From NCBI RefSeq assembly GCF_036324505.1, contig NC_086351.1:9951983-10015982 (forward strand): a stretch of 64,000 bases of DNA, read 5' to 3'. Made by a program: the position numbers and the translations under genes. This stretch comes from Eleginops maclovinus (lineage: Eukaryota; Chordata; Actinopteri; Perciformes; Eleginopidae). Below are positions 41,261 through 61,320 of this stretch, piece by piece. The notes under the pieces were generated by a model that worked only from the letters and a program-made list of their open reading frames with translations, was not told the origin of the DNA and made no database searches. Each line of letters opens with the position of its first letter. Positions within the stretch are counted from its first letter, which is position 1.

Positions 41261-41547
41261 TGTGCAGTGTAAAGGGTGATGCTGCGAATGCCGAGGGAGG
41301 GAGGGGTCAAGGGGAGTTGCTATGGTGTCGCAGCCTACCGGGTCCGACCAGTAGCCATGTTCAGCCTATGAGTACTGTTGAACCTGCAGCCTGCACACGC
41401 AGCCTCTCTGTTCGCCTGAGAGACACAGACACGGGATGCAAAGCAAGAGACACACGAGGAGAATGGAGAAACATGGAGTTGAACTCACACTGTAGGACTT
41501 TATGTGTCATGTAAAGGAAGACAGAGAGCAAACTAGTTTGACATTAC

Positions 41548-41553
41548 TTTATT
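41548..41553 (-). terminator. polyadenylation signal AATAAA, apoh-like gene
   Basis: A minus-strand AATAAA lies 455 nt past the stop codon at 42008. It is the nearest canonical signal I see, giving a 3' UTR of roughly 480 nt that ends close to the znf524 promoter. Confidence 0.5.
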
Positions 41554-42007
41554 TCACATCATCAAAAACTTACAAGCCTTAAGACTTGATGCGTCAGGTT
41601 CAAGAGAGAATAAGGATCACACAGTGAGATATCACAGAGTCACATTGTGAGTTTGGCTACATGAAGGTATCATCACATGCTTAACTGACATTACTGCATT
41701 TTATACACAGCCTCCTATGGTCTGCATCTACAGTATGTATCTACTCAAGCTGGGGGAGGAACATCAAAGTAACACTTGAGGGGTTAGCAGATTATAATTA
41801 CGCCAGCAGTTTGATAGTATTTAGGAAAGAGGCAGCACAACATCCACAACAACTGTGGGAAATATTTTAGAATGTAAAACAGATGACAATGTTAGCACAG
41901 ATGGTAATGCAAAGCTGCAGAGTGAAGAGGGGCTGCTGTGGGTTGAGGTTTGTGTCAGGTGTTCATATTGTGACACTGGGTCATGAGTGATGGGTTGCTC
42001 GAGGTCA

Positions 42008-49692
<7,685 letters not shown>

Positions 49693-50124
49693 CTTTGAAG
49701 CCAAGACTAAGACGATATGAGGGAGGGACGTGAGACACAGCATTTTTAAAGAAGGGGGAACAAAGGGTGGGAGGGAGGGGGGGTGAGTGAGAGCCAGGGA
49801 GGGGGAGAGGGTACAGCCCAAGAGCACACATCTGGTTCGCGTTGGGGAGGATAGAAGTGAGGAAAATTCCAATCTAAAGGACCTTTCACCCATTTCTGTT
49901 GAGATAGAAGATGAATGACTTCTGTTGCCCCCCTCCCTCACAATCAACAAACAGAGGTAAGTAAACAGGAAATGTTAACAACAATGGTGGACTTCACCTG
50001 ATGTCATGAAGGCACCATTTGCTCGCCTATGCATCCAAACATGCAGCCTGTTGAGACTGATCTTTATTTCCTTTATTGTTGTGTAGGCCCTTATGAACAC
50101 TTTTATTTTGTCATTTCTTTACAA

Positions 50125-50270
50125 GAGTCGGAGGATGAAACCCTCTTTATTAGTCACATACATGCACACAGCAGAGCACACACAGTGAAATTGGTCCTCT
50201 GCATTTAACCCATCCTAGTACTAGGAGCAGTGGGCAGCTATCGTGCAGCGCCCGGGGACAAGTAAATGGT
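50125..50270 (+). repeat. interspersed fish repeat (SINE/LINE-tail like)
   Basis: It contains GTGAAATTGGTCCTCTGCAT, TTTAACCCATCCTAGTAC, GGAGCAGTGGGCAGCTA and GCGCCCGGGGAC, an element found widely in teleosts. No coding capacity. Confidence 0.55.
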
Positions 50271-51202
50271 CTAAGAATAATGTGCAATCTCTACATCGAG
50301 TGCACTTTTTTTGATTTTTAGATTGAGTAAAATACTTCCTAAATGTCAAAGGGTTTGCCCTTTGTTGGGCAATAATTCATATTTAGACTGCTTTGCCTAT
50401 CGAAGGAATGTACACAATGTGAACAAACAGGGAGGATATCAAAACAAGTATAGTCTGGGGACATTTCATCACATATTATAGTCTGGTTATCAGGCCTAAG
50501 TTGATAGAAGGAGTAGTAGTCCTCCTGAAATGTGACCTTTGTTATCCATTCTCCTGGTCAAAACTGGTGTTTTATTCAACATGCAAGCAAACAAGGCTGA
50601 GAAGATGATATAACACCAGAGGCAAGAGCAGCAGCAATGAATGAGAACAATCTTTTATTGGTGTTTTTGGAAAAATCTCAACTACATCCAAATAACCAGC
50701 ACTGAGTGGGCCAACATGGACACCACTGATGCAGCAGGGAAGTTGTAGTTCAATTCGAGTCACTAAAAGATTCCACATCTGTGAGGATATTAGAGACTAA
50801 ATCCTGTTGGGAGAGCAAACAATCACTGACTGAGGTGATAAAGGGTGAAATAAACGAACAAGGAGCATATTGAAAGTGTGCATAGTCCGTACACCGCCGG
50901 GGAACCGAAGAGGTCGAAAGGTAAAGTAAGTCAGCATGAACGTCATATTCAAGTTATCGAGCCACGCTTGTGAAGTCCATGGTCAAAGAAACCTAGGTGG
51001 CAGTAGTGTCTGTAGAGTAATGACTGGAGGTCTGAGACAGGATGCAAATAGCAGAGTGAGGGGTTTTTTCCATTTGAATTGTCTTTCTTAGGAAAACTGA
51101 AGATCAAAGGTGTTTCAAATTGCAACAGATCATCAAAAGAAAGAAAATCATTCAATAATATAGAACAGCCACAACAAAAGGGATAATCATTATAATCATA
51201 AC

Positions 51203-51239
<37 letters not shown>
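51203..51239. repeat. (AAT)n microsatellite downstream of dbp
   Basis: Trinucleotide run of 12 units, possibly inside a long dbp 3' UTR. Confidence 0.9.
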
Positions 51240-51489
51240 GCAGTAATCGTTACTATTCATCATGGTCATTGAGGGGAATAAAATCACACCAATATTAGTC
51301 ATCTCTTGCCCAGGAACATAACATAGTGTACCATGCCCCCTGTGAAGGTGTTGTGGATGCACAGAGAAGTTTTTAGATACAGTAAAAAGTAAAGAGTAAT
51401 AACAGGAGTAAACAGTAAGGAAGGAGCAGTATTGAAAATAGCACTAAATAGCAACAAGCTTTTGTGGATCAAGATAGGACATTTTGGCT

Positions 51490-51495
51490 TTTATT
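51490..51495 (-). terminator. dbp: candidate polyadenylation signal AATAAA, dbp
   Basis: A minus-strand AATAAA lies about 1.3 kb past the dbp stop at 52793. A second one at 50571-50576 would give a 2.2 kb 3' UTR containing the (ATT)n tract. I cannot tell which is used. Confidence 0.35.
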
Positions 51496-52792
51496 TCTCC
51501 CAGAAATCTGAGAATTTAACTCTGTTCCAATCAATGGGGGTTATCAGCCCATCTCCTGGAATACATCACATACACAAGACAGTATAGGCCTATCCAATAT
51601 ACAACAACCTTTCTCCCCCTATAGTAATGCTGATTAAAGTGTGTTCATCAAGAACAGTAAAGTAACGAAGTGCGTTTTACAGGGCAGATTGATACTATTT
51701 CCGAGTACAATACAACACTGAGATATAACTGCTCTACTACCGCAGCAGTACAAGAGAAACTCAGGGATAAACTGTTATGGGAAGAGTTTGCACGTAACTG
51801 TGAGAGGATTGGCTATAAGTGAGAGCAGAAATAGAGCAGTGGGATATAGAAAAGAGGAAGAAAAATGTCCCAACGATTCAAAGGAGAGGATAAAGAGGGA
51901 GAATAGAGACCTGGGGCACAACAACAGGCTTTTACCAGTTTATCTGAGACACCAGAGTACTATAAAAGCACTCGACTGGGATAGAGAAATGGAGATGGGG
52001 TCAAAGATAAGAGTATGGACTGGAGAACAATGTACCAATTGCATGAAGCTCAAAGTACAAAGAACTTATATTGTTGGGGAACTCAAATAGATATATATAA
52101 AAAGACTCACGAGACAAGTGTTGATAGTGCAGGACTGTATACATGGTGTCCGCCTTGTCCTCTTATTTTGTCTCCCTCTAGCATGCCCATCCCAAGTGAC
52201 AGAAATAATACAGGAAAATAATTAAGTGCTTGAATAAAATCCACAAAAATGTTGAACTATACGATTATAAGATACTTTTTGCTCTCTATATTACAATTGT
52301 TACATGAGTCTTTGCCCCTGCTGCTGCATCCTGACTAAAGTAATCAAGACGAAAAATACCCATCGATGGCTGACCACTTGTTAAACATCTCCTGACTCAC
52401 CTATAATAAAAAGATATTTACCATAGCTTTCCCCCTGTCTCTATGTAGAAAATATACAAAATTATCCTCCAAATTTGCTCTCCCTCTAATTTTTCTTATG
52501 TATTATAAAAATATACAATTCTCCAATAACAAAACTCTTAAAAGTCACATCTCTTCATCTGTTAAATTACTCTCTCCACCTTTCACTTTTAAGAGCTGAC
52601 ACCTCAACAAAACAAGACACCTGAGCTTCGATACACAAACCTTCTCCTTGTCTTATACATTCATCATCATAATCATCATCTTCCTCATCATCATTTGCTT
52701 GACCAAATTTCTGTCCATTGTGCCACCCCAAAAAGTCATAAATGTTATCCAGGTTATATTCCTCCTCTTCCTGATTTAGCTGCACGCCTTCA

Positions 52793-55700
52793 TCACTGGT
52801 CAGAGAGGCGGTTCTCGTATTTACTAAGGATGCTGCGACAGCGGCCAAGCTCCTTTCGGATCTCCGCCACTTCCTGTCGGAGGGCGGCGTTTTCTCTCTC
52901 CAGGTAGGCGGCACGCACGGATATTTGGTTCTCCTTGTGACGACGAGCATCTCGAGAACGCTTTGCTGCCTCATTGTTTTTATACCTTCTGGTCCAGTAC
53001 TTCTCATCCTAATGGAGGACAGACAAAAGAAACACACATTGATTATTTATCTGCCAGTGGTTTCCCATTAAATTCTTGATCAGAGAACTACGATAGTATT
53101 ATGTAGAAGTTCTTCTATAAAATAATCAATGAATGGTCAGAGTAGTTTCTTAAGAAGTATGCTGTACAGTCTATTCTGCTATTGTGATGTGGGTGTTTGG
53201 CCATGAATGAGCGTGGGACATGTTCCTTTCAGATGCTTCATCCTCTGTTGTGTTAATATTATTTCTGTTTTGTATATACCATGTTGTTGCTCTTGTGTTT
53301 GTTACTATTCTTCATCTTTGGTTTGTAACCCTTATATTATGCAAAGTGATAAATATTAGCCTGGACCCAGACCAAGAAAGAACATATTTTTGCAATACTT
53401 CCTCAAGGTTGTTATTTCAGTTCTTAAATTATTAACAATTATATAATCAATTAATTGCATATTGACATTATGATGTATGCATGATTGGTAGCATGCATAG
53501 TATCTATTAAACTGGTTCTCAGATTCTCCAGTGTGAGGATTTGGTGCATTGCTCTTCTCATCATTGTTAAGTAATTACGTAATGGTCTAGGGCTGCTGGT
53601 TTGACAAAAACGTGCAACCTGAATACGTCCCTAGACACTGTGCCAGACACATTTTTACGTCTTATTTTGGAATTACAATCAATGACTTAAAAACATTTTT
53701 TTTATAATGTGTGGCTTCAAATTGACTAATCGTAGCCTACAATGACCTCCCTCCTGAGGTGCACTTCAACCTCTGCTGCTCTGAGTTTGCAGACTTCAGA
53801 CTCACCTTCATGCCATCAGGCACCAGGATCTTGCGGGCCTTCTTGATCATGGGCTGTGGCTTGAGCTCCTCTTCACTGAAAGAGTGCCTCCTGGGGTCGT
53901 AGTTCGGCTGGCCGGACATATCCATGTCCGAAGAATCCATGTCAAACATTCCCTGCCCATCGGGTCCGCTGTCCGTGGGAGTGAGTAGAGGTGGACAGGA
54001 GGACGAGGAGGAAGAACAGGGAGACTCACAGGAGTCGTTCATACTCGTCTGACTCCCTGTAATTAAAGGGATAACACATATTGATTTAAATCATGTTCAG
54101 TGAATGACACCTATCCTGAAATGCATAATACTGTCAAACTTTAATAGACCAGTTTATGACAGCAGACCACTGAGGCAGCGGTACAAACACATGCAGTGCA
54201 TCTCAAAGACCACCAGGTGGAAGCAGAGAGCTTCTCTCTCTTCCTGTTATAAACAACAAACAACATTCCTGTGCCCTTAACCAAAGAGCTGAGGAGGTTT
54301 TAAACAGCTTTCAGGGACAGTGAGGTTTTCAGGGACAATGTAATCTTTAGAGGATACTCTGAGAAGACATACCACAAATAAATCCATTATATAACACATA
54401 TCAGTTGAAGCATACAAATATAATGGAGCTACAAGATGTAGTTGTACATGTTATCTCTACCTGAACTGTGTTATTGAGAACTGAATACTAATGTATTTGT
54501 GTTATTACAAATCTGCAAACTATTAATGATAAAACCCTAATCAAAATGGTCATTAGGTATCTACATCTACATTTCATTTAGCTGACACTTTTATCCAAAT
54601 TGACTTACAATAATTCAACCATGAATATACCAACTCAAAGGCAAGAATCCTGCAGATACATTTCCTATGTATAAACCAAACCAGATAATGTTGCAATAGC
54701 TGTTATAGCCAAATCGTTTGTAAACACTAAGTACAGAACAGTTTGTATTTTATCTCTCATTGAGTGCACTACAACTTACTATTACTGAGGATCCTATGAT
54801 ACCTCCTGCCATTGTGAAAACCACATAAATCCTATCAATTAAATTGTTGGATGATATTGGCTATTCATTTAAACCACAAGTGCTGGTTGACCAAAGCCAA
54901 AATGTACAGCTAAATACCAAAAGACAAATCTAAAAGTGGAAATGTTATGCAACTGTATACCCCTCCCCTCAAAACCAGTTCCTTTAAGTGGGGCCAGTAT
55001 AGGGCTATACCTCACCCCACCCCCTTTAAGGCCCAATGCACCTCACTCACACTGACTCTGCTTCCCAATACAGCACAACACTCCCATTGACTGTTACTAT
55101 AAATCACAGGGGTACGTGTTTACCGAAGATGGGACAAGTTCAAATTAATAAATTATTGCATTTCCAGAAGAGGAACAGTCACATTATCAAACACACATAA
55201 CCCGAGTAAGGATATTCACCTAACACTTACAACATTTCGGCCTTACAAATGACCACAAAATTACATCAAAAAAACTGTAAATAAAACGTGTATGCCGTAA
55301 GTTCCATACACATGGTCCTTAATGGAGAATAATTATGTAAAAAAGGACAATATTCATAGTTTACGATCTACTTTTAAGGTCTACGACTTCACACTTAGTG
55401 TCAGACCGTAGGCTGGAGAAAAACAAAACCATCCGCTCTATTTATGATTTGTGTTGCCATCTGCTAGACATGTTATCTGTGGAGCCCTAACATACAAGCA
55501 GCTATCACATGATAAAAGGCTGTTTAAAGGCCAGGTAGTATGAGGGCATGTTTTACCCCAGGTGTTACCCTCATGATCTCTCCATGTTCCACCATGACAG
55601 CAAAATGGATTAAAAAGTGCTCTCATAGGCACCAAGATGAAGTCAAGCAAACCCCATAATAAATAATCAGCGGGTCTAAACAAACACTGAGCCTTTCAGT

Positions 55701-58700
55701 GTGGGTAGGCAACCAAGTGATTCAGAGGCCAGAAAATATGCTTGTTTTTTTTTTTGTATGAATAAACCAGAAGATTTTATGGATTTTTTCTGTTTTAACC
55801 AAACAGCAGGACCTAGTTAGTGCAAACACCTGGTTCAGGGCTGCCTCTACGCTTTGTGGGAAGCTCTGGAGAACAGTATGATTTTGTTGTTTTAGGTACA
55901 TTTTTGTCCGTTTGTTACCTTAGCACAGGACTTTTATTCTTTAAGAAATTGTCCTGTATATCACTAGACACATTTCCAGTAGTTGTATATCAGCATTCCT
56001 GTAGCTGAAGTTCTGTGGAAGTTGTTAAAGCAAACAGTAGTCCTGCTCCTCCTTAGGAACCTAATATAAAAATAGCTTGTTGGGTGTCGCTTTGTTTAAT
56101 ATTTATGAAGCAGCTGTTGGTTGGGCACCTTTATGATGCTGCAGATTAGAATAAAGTTCCTCATATTTCCATCTTTGGGAGAAAGTCATCTCAGCCACAT
56201 ATTACTTTTAGATAAAAAAAGATATTCCTATTAAAACAACAATGCTATTTTCCAATAAAAATCTGTTCTGTTATTAGAATAAGATTAGTTTCATTGTACT
56301 GCAATCCCTCTATTATTTTCTTGATTGTGAATTAGTTATTTGGTCTATAAATGTCCGAAAATTGTGAAAAAGGCCAATTGTTCTTTCTCGAAGCCCAATA
56401 TGACGTTTTCAAATGTCTTCCATTGTCCAAAACTCAGATATATTCAGTTTGATACCACAATGGAGTGAAGAAACCAGAAAATATTCACATTTAACCTTGA
56501 ATCACATAATGTTTACCATTAATTCATTATTTAAAACCATGTGATGAACTTAATACTTGAAAACTAAGCAATCCATAGAGTAATTCTTGCAGAATCTCTA
56601 ACTTGTAAAATTGTACGTAAGGTTCCCAATTGCATGGGGCTTTATTATCCTGCAATATAAATGCATTATCAGAGTCTATAAACTTGCACTTTGTCACTTG
56701 AATGTCGTGCACCAACAGTATAAAACCCTCCTCTGGATATCAGTGCACTAACTGTCATTCATGTGGAATCAAACGTCCCTGTGTGAAGTCCAGCAGGGAA
56801 ACTCTTCCTGTTGCTCTGCTTGTCCCTCCTCTGGGCTCCTCCTACATGTCTGTTGGCCCTGCCTCTCGTTCTCTCACTCCAGTACCCTCAGCCTCGGCAC
56901 GTGTACTGACGCGTACACATGGCTTTGGCGTGTGAAGTGGGGAGAGATTTAAAGACACGCAACCGCAAACACTCTGCACACTTCTCTCCCTGTCTCTCCC
57001 AGAACTGTTTTGACCCTGCTGCACATTTATGATGGGCTGGGACTGAATGCTGATTGTGTTGTAGATCACATGCCAGACTACACCAAACATACTTGTCAAT
57101 GCAATGAGGTTGACTCATCAAGATTTCCTCCGTTTCCAAGTCTTCTACCTTTCTTTAGATTTGTTCTCGCCTCATCTCCCTGCTTCCTTGCCCAACTTTT
57201 AACCCTGCACACTGCTCCAATACACTCAGATATTGCTAAGCAGCCATTTTTAAGCCCTGTTTTCTCCCTCTCAAGTTGACTTTGCGTGTTAAGCCATGTG
57301 ACTGTAGCTGCTGCCTTCAGTTTGACCCCACAGGACAGAAAAATGCTTGGTCACCATGTCATTTGTTACAAATGGAAAGGAGAGCTAAAGTGCAGAATCA
57401 CTAGCCTGTGGGAACTTTATAAGCACATCATATAACCTTGATTACATATCAAGCATTATTAATTGTAGGGTCTACTAGTCTCCTATCATCTATAGAGGAC
57501 AATTTGTCTCTTTCAGCTCGTCAACTCTGCAACGTCTGCACAACCCTCTCCTGCGACATTGCTTGTTTTGAGCTGATACGGACAAACCTTGGAGAATGAA
57601 CTGTCCTTGATCCTTTTTTGATTATCTGTAACAAAAGGCTCCATGTAAGTGAACTCACCATGCAAACAGTCATTTCCCCCTCCAAGGCTTTGTGGCTGAA
57701 CCACCTCCAGACCAATAAGCGATGGGGAAGAAGAGGAAGACGGCGATGAAGATAAAGAGCCAGGTGGGGATGAGGGCGGTAGGCACTGGGAGCTCTGATT
57801 GGGCACAGCTGACTGGGAGCTCTGCGAGGGGATCTGGGCTGAGCTGGAGCTGTTGGTGTTATGCATGCTTCCCATTCCATTTTCGGTCAGAAACTCCTCC
57901 AAGTCCATGTACTGAAGCTGGAAGAGGCCCCCATCTGCAGACAGGGTGCGATCCCACAAGAGGGGCCCCAAGAATTGGTTAAAATTTCCTCCTCCAATTC
58001 CACCACCTCCTCCACAGTCATTACTGCTAGTATTGTTGGCTATTCCACTCCCACTCCTCATGGGGCACACTCCCATTGAGTCCTCATCATCGTCCTGCCT
58101 CTCTTTGTCTAATAGAGATAACAGAGCAGAAACTTTATGAGTACAGCATAAAGATGATGAAGAATAACTCTAAATAATTCTGCACAACTAAATAGTGTTG
58201 GCAGGTGTATCCATGAGATGCACTTTTGCAAAATCTCCCACACAAATACACACTCACAGATGGACCAGATGGCAGCTGAATTGCAGCATTAAGCAAAAGC
58301 CGAGACCAATTTGTTGTCATAACGTACACATAAGCTCCGAAACAAATCTAACAATAGTTGAAGCAGGCACGTTTTTGAAACGGCACAGCATTACAGCTAA
58401 ATGGAAACGTGTTTCCGCTCATGGTAATCTGGTTCCTAATTTGAAGTCGCAGCTGGGATTATATCCAGGTGAATACCCAGCAGAGTCATGGGAGAGTCAT
58501 AGTGAATGTGTGTGTATGATGGGGCATCAGATTTTAGTGGCATAAAATAAAACAGATGTTGTTTAAAAAAAATAATGTTATATACTTGGTTTATAATAGC
58601 AGCATCGGAGGGTGGAAAAGAGAGGTTTTATGTATTCCTTGAATTGTATTAATGCATCAAATGAGAGTTTCTCACCTTTTACTTCACATGGGGGTTTTGA

Positions 58701-58865
58701 ACGTTGGTCTCCCTTTATGGGGTGCTGCAGGAGGGATTTAAGACCCGCCATAGAGGTGAGATGCCCCCCTGTGAGGGAGCCTGCAGGCTGAGTACAACTT
58801 CCAAATTGTGCACTTGCACCAGCTGGGACGTCGGGGTTCGGAAGCTGGGAGAGCTGCCTGGACAT
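52793..58865 (-). CDS. dbp: PAR-bZIP transcription factor, D-box binding protein type
   Basis: Four coding exons: 58865-58676, 58108-57659, 54056-53806, 53008-52793. They total 1107 nt (368 aa), with phases 1, 1 and 0 consistent at all junctions. The ATG ([10 protein letters not shown]) is the first Met after an in-frame TGA at 58907-58905. Exon 1 carries the conserved GLKSLLQHP block. Exon 2 has the acidic start [10 protein letters not shown] and the family activation block (GPLLWDRTL, then [16 protein letters not shown]). Exon 3 has the proline/acidic-rich (PAR) region [20 protein letters not shown]. Exon 4 is the basic region [17 protein letters not shown] followed by a leucine zipper that ends [19 protein letters not shown] and [10 protein letters not shown] match DBP better than TEF or HLF, which have RRKKNN/RRRKNN there. 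PAR-bZIP factors bind RTTAYGTAAY D-boxes as dimers, and Dbp is a direct CLOCK/BMAL1 output gene. Teleosts often keep two dbp copies, and I cannot say which this is. Confidence 0.88.
53574..53583. promoter_or_regulatory. dbp: perfect palindromic D-box ATTACGTAAT in dbp intron 3
   Basis: ATTACGTAAT matches the PAR-bZIP/E4BP4 consensus RTTAYGTAAY at all ten positions. It lies in the intron between the PAR exon and the bZIP exon of a gene whose product should bind this site. Autoregulation, or repression by NFIL3, is an inference. Confidence 0.45.
54572..54620 (+). repeat. short interspersed fish repeat fragment
   Basis: TTTCATTTAGCTGACACTTT followed by ATCCAAATTGACTTACAA matches a short motif shared by many teleost retroelement copies. 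It is in dbp intron 2. Confidence 0.45.
56898..56903. promoter_or_regulatory. dbp: E-box CACGTG in dbp intron 2
   Basis: A perfect CACGTG lies between exon 2 (ends 57659) and exon 3 (begins 54056), in a locally GC-richer stretch. Mouse Dbp is driven by CLOCK/BMAL1 E-boxes in its promoter, intron 1 and intron 2, so this position fits. A single hexamer can occur by chance in an intron of this size. Confidence 0.45.
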
Positions 58866-58962
58866 CCTGGGCCAGATGTGGTCGTAGAAAGATACTGGGG
58901 GCACTCAAAGGGGCGTGGCGAACTGACCAGAGAGCCTACCAATAGGACAGGAATGCTGTATG

Positions 58963-58966
<4 letters not shown>

Positions 58967-59055
<89 letters not shown>
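58967..59055. repeat. (TG)n microsatellite just upstream of the dbp ATG exon
   Basis: Run of about 44 units, some 100 nt upstream of the dbp start codon, between it and the proposed promoter. Confidence 0.95.
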
Positions 59056-59059
<4 letters not shown>

Positions 59060-59559
59060 ATGAAGGAGGTGTGGGGTGGAGGGGGGAAGAAAGAAAGACA
59101 GACAGAGTTTAAAGAAGTGTCCATGCAAGATAAAGCAACCATTGTAATGCAATGGAACAGTATGAGCATACACTTGATGATGCAGATTAATAATACTTTG
59201 CAAGTTTTGTTACCTTTTACTTGACGTTGTGCAGAGTTCCTTATTGCCTTGCAGAAATGTTTTCATCGAAATATTCCATTGCGGTTAAATGTTCTCCAGT
59301 AGATCAAGCTGTTACTCTATGATAAGCGATGTAGGAGCGGCAGTCAGACCATTTAATTAAGAATATTGTCCACAATGAAAATACAAAGACGTCAAAATGA
59401 CTGTGAAACCCGCTCACTGCACAAACGGGAAAATGTTACAATTAAAACTTGTAGAATTATATCCCAATTGAACCGTCCGACAATCAAAAAGAAGATCCCT
59501 AAATAGTTGCAATAAAGCAAACCTCCGTCAAAACAAAACAACCGAGGCGAAACAGTGTG

Positions 59560-59850
59560 CAACAAAAAAAAACCGCACACAGCGACGAGAGCGGTGACTG
59601 CGTTGGTCAGATGACAAGTTGTATTGGTGTTTCTCTTCGCGGCTGTCGCGCTCTGCTGTCCGTCGGGGGGAGGAGGGGGACGTTTCCTCTCTCTCTGTCT
59701 GCACTTTTTTTTTGCATCCGGTGGATCTTCGCACGGGCTTCGGTCTGTTTGGGCCGCGCGACGTCCACCACCACCGATAGTCCTCGCGCTCTCAGCTGGA
59801 GCGGACACGGGCAGTTCGCGTGACGTCACAAGTCCAAGGGGGGGGGGGGC
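59560..59850 (-). promoter_or_regulatory. dbp: likely dbp promoter and 5' non-coding exon, with consensus CRE
   Basis: This is a GC-rich, CpG-rich stretch upstream of the dbp start, with no ATG-led reading frame of note. A full palindromic cAMP response element, GTGACGTCAC, lies at 59820-59829, just upstream (minus-strand sense) of the GC-rich transcribed-looking stretch. A 12-G run follows it on the plus strand at about 59839-59850. No TATA box is obvious. A pyrimidine-rich acceptor (ctctctggtcag) lies at about 58914-58925, so the 5' leader is probably spliced to the exon holding the ATG. The transcription start is inferred. Confidence 0.6.
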
Positions 59851-60089
59851 GAGGCTTTAACACATCTCTGAATTCTTTCTCATTATTTATGAGACACACC
59901 TACCCTCGTGCCACTCCTCGAGGACAGCAGGCTATTTGTTGTGTCTAACAAAAACAAACAAACTCACCAGGGTGTTTTTGCTGCAGCCATCACGTTTCAA
60001 ATTATTGTTTTTGAGGTGAACCACCAGACTCAGGGACAGTTGTATCCCACAATCAACAAGACTGCTAAACCCCTGAGGGCTGTGAATTA

Positions 60090-60580
60090 TAGAGGTGGAA
60101 AAGTATTAAGGTCTTCCCCTTAAGTAAAAGTAGAAGTACCAGAGTGCAGGAATACTCTGTTACAAGTAAAAGTCCTGCAATCAAAATGTTACTCAAACTA
60201 AAATCCCAAAGTATTGGCATCAAAATATACTTAAATTACCCAAATAATTATTGATGCATTCATGTTTTAATCCTAGCTGGTAAAGGTGAAGCAATTCACA
60301 TTCAAATAATGTGTTGAAAGGTAGTTCGTGGATTATTTCAGGTCTAATTTAAATCCTATTAAGTGTGGTTTAGATATTTCTTACCATAATCCCAATCTGC
60401 AAGGTAATTTAAGGTAAACAATAAATGTAGTGGAGTAAAACTACACTATTAACCTCTGAATTGTAATGGGGTAAGAGTACAAAGTAGCACACAATTGAAA
60501 GATTCAAGTAAAGTACTAGTATCTCAAAATTGTACTTAAGTATAGTACTTAAATGAATGTACTCATTCACTGTACACTAC
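60090..60580 (-). repeat. interspersed repeat copy (AAGTACATTTACTCA family), reverse orientation
   Basis: It shows AAGTAAAAGTAGAAGTACC, ACAAGTAAAAGTCCTGCA, TCAAGTAAAGTACTAG and GTACTTAAGTATAGTACTTA, ending in a form of ATGTACTCATTCACTGTAC. It lies between the dbp promoter and the 61.1 kb GC-rich island. Confidence 0.5.
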
Positions 60581-61029
60581 TGGTAAAGTGTCACCATCCA
60601 AATAGGCCTACTGTATGTCCAAAATAAACTGTACAACTGTACAGCCAAATATGTATTTAAATGTATTTACAGAATACACTATTTCACTCTACAGCATTTA
60701 ATTTAACATTTTGTTTTATTGCATCCTATTTTATATGTACATATTGGAAAAGACTGGAACAATTTTGCACTATTTTAAATGTACTTTATGTTGCATTTTT
60801 GAAGGAGCTTGAGACTCAAGAATGTCACTGCCAAGAGTACACTGTAGCTATTGTGTATAAATGACAAATAAACCCTTTGAATGACACCAAATTTAAGTCA
60901 TTTATTTATTCTCAGGATTACTGCCTCAAACCGTTGCTCATATTTATTAAAGCACAGTTGTGTCTTCCTGTGATAATCAGGTAGTGCAGCATGGCTTTTC
61001 CAGTCTCCTTTTCTAATCCACAGAAAACG

Positions 61030-61320
61030 TGACTGTGCCGTTTTTTCAGGCGAGCAGCGCTCCTGCACGTTGCCTCTCGGCGTACAATAGCTGTTCCAGC
61101 TCACGTGTACGAGCCACGCGGAGACGATGCCTTGTCCGCTCGCGGCTCTGGCTACAATTGGCTTTCACACTCGCGGCTCCGCCCACGATGCGCGCTCATT
61201 GGACAGAAATAGGTCGAAGAAACCCGCCCGCCCGGATTCCCCTCAGCGTCTGCCACTGCCGCGTGAGACCAGTTCGAAACACAAAAAGCGCGAGGGGCTG
61301 TCTACTGTACAGTTGCAGAG
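61030..61320. promoter_or_regulatory. GC-rich island with E-box, CCAAT and GC boxes; distal dbp promoter or promoter of an unseen neighbour
   Basis: This is a short CpG-dense island in otherwise AT-rich DNA. A canonical E-box CACGTG lies at 61102-61107, followed after 7 nt by CACGCG (61115-61120). Inverted CCAAT boxes (ATTGG) occur at about 61157 and 61199, with GC-box-like runs at about 61173 and 61225-61235. No coding exon is recognised on either side. It could serve dbp (about 2.3 kb from its ATG) or a divergent gene starting beyond the window. In human, SPHK2 lies divergently beside DBP. Confidence 0.5.

Larger units (their letters stand above)
49693..52792. other. interval between the apoh-like gene and dbp
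   Basis: The left edge holds the 5' UTR and promoter of the apoh-like gene (a minus-strand pyrimidine-rich leader at 49740-49830). The right edge is the dbp 3' UTR with candidate AATAAA signals. One interspersed repeat and an (AAT)n tract were found. No additional coding exon was recognised. Confidence 0.55.

Noticed and set aside
52567..52792. Acidic open frame continuing past the bZIP exon (EEEEYNL..., DDEEDDDYDD)
   Set aside because: It is in a different frame from the bZIP. The correct frame stops at 52793-52795 after ENRLSDQ, so the acidic stretch is 3' UTR.
59392..59829. Minus-strand open frame of about 145 codons at the dbp promoter
   Set aside because: It begins with GTG rather than ATG and is basic low-complexity sequence in a CpG-rich leader. 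It cannot be joined in phase to dbp exon 1, which has an in-frame stop before its ATG. It is more likely 5' UTR.
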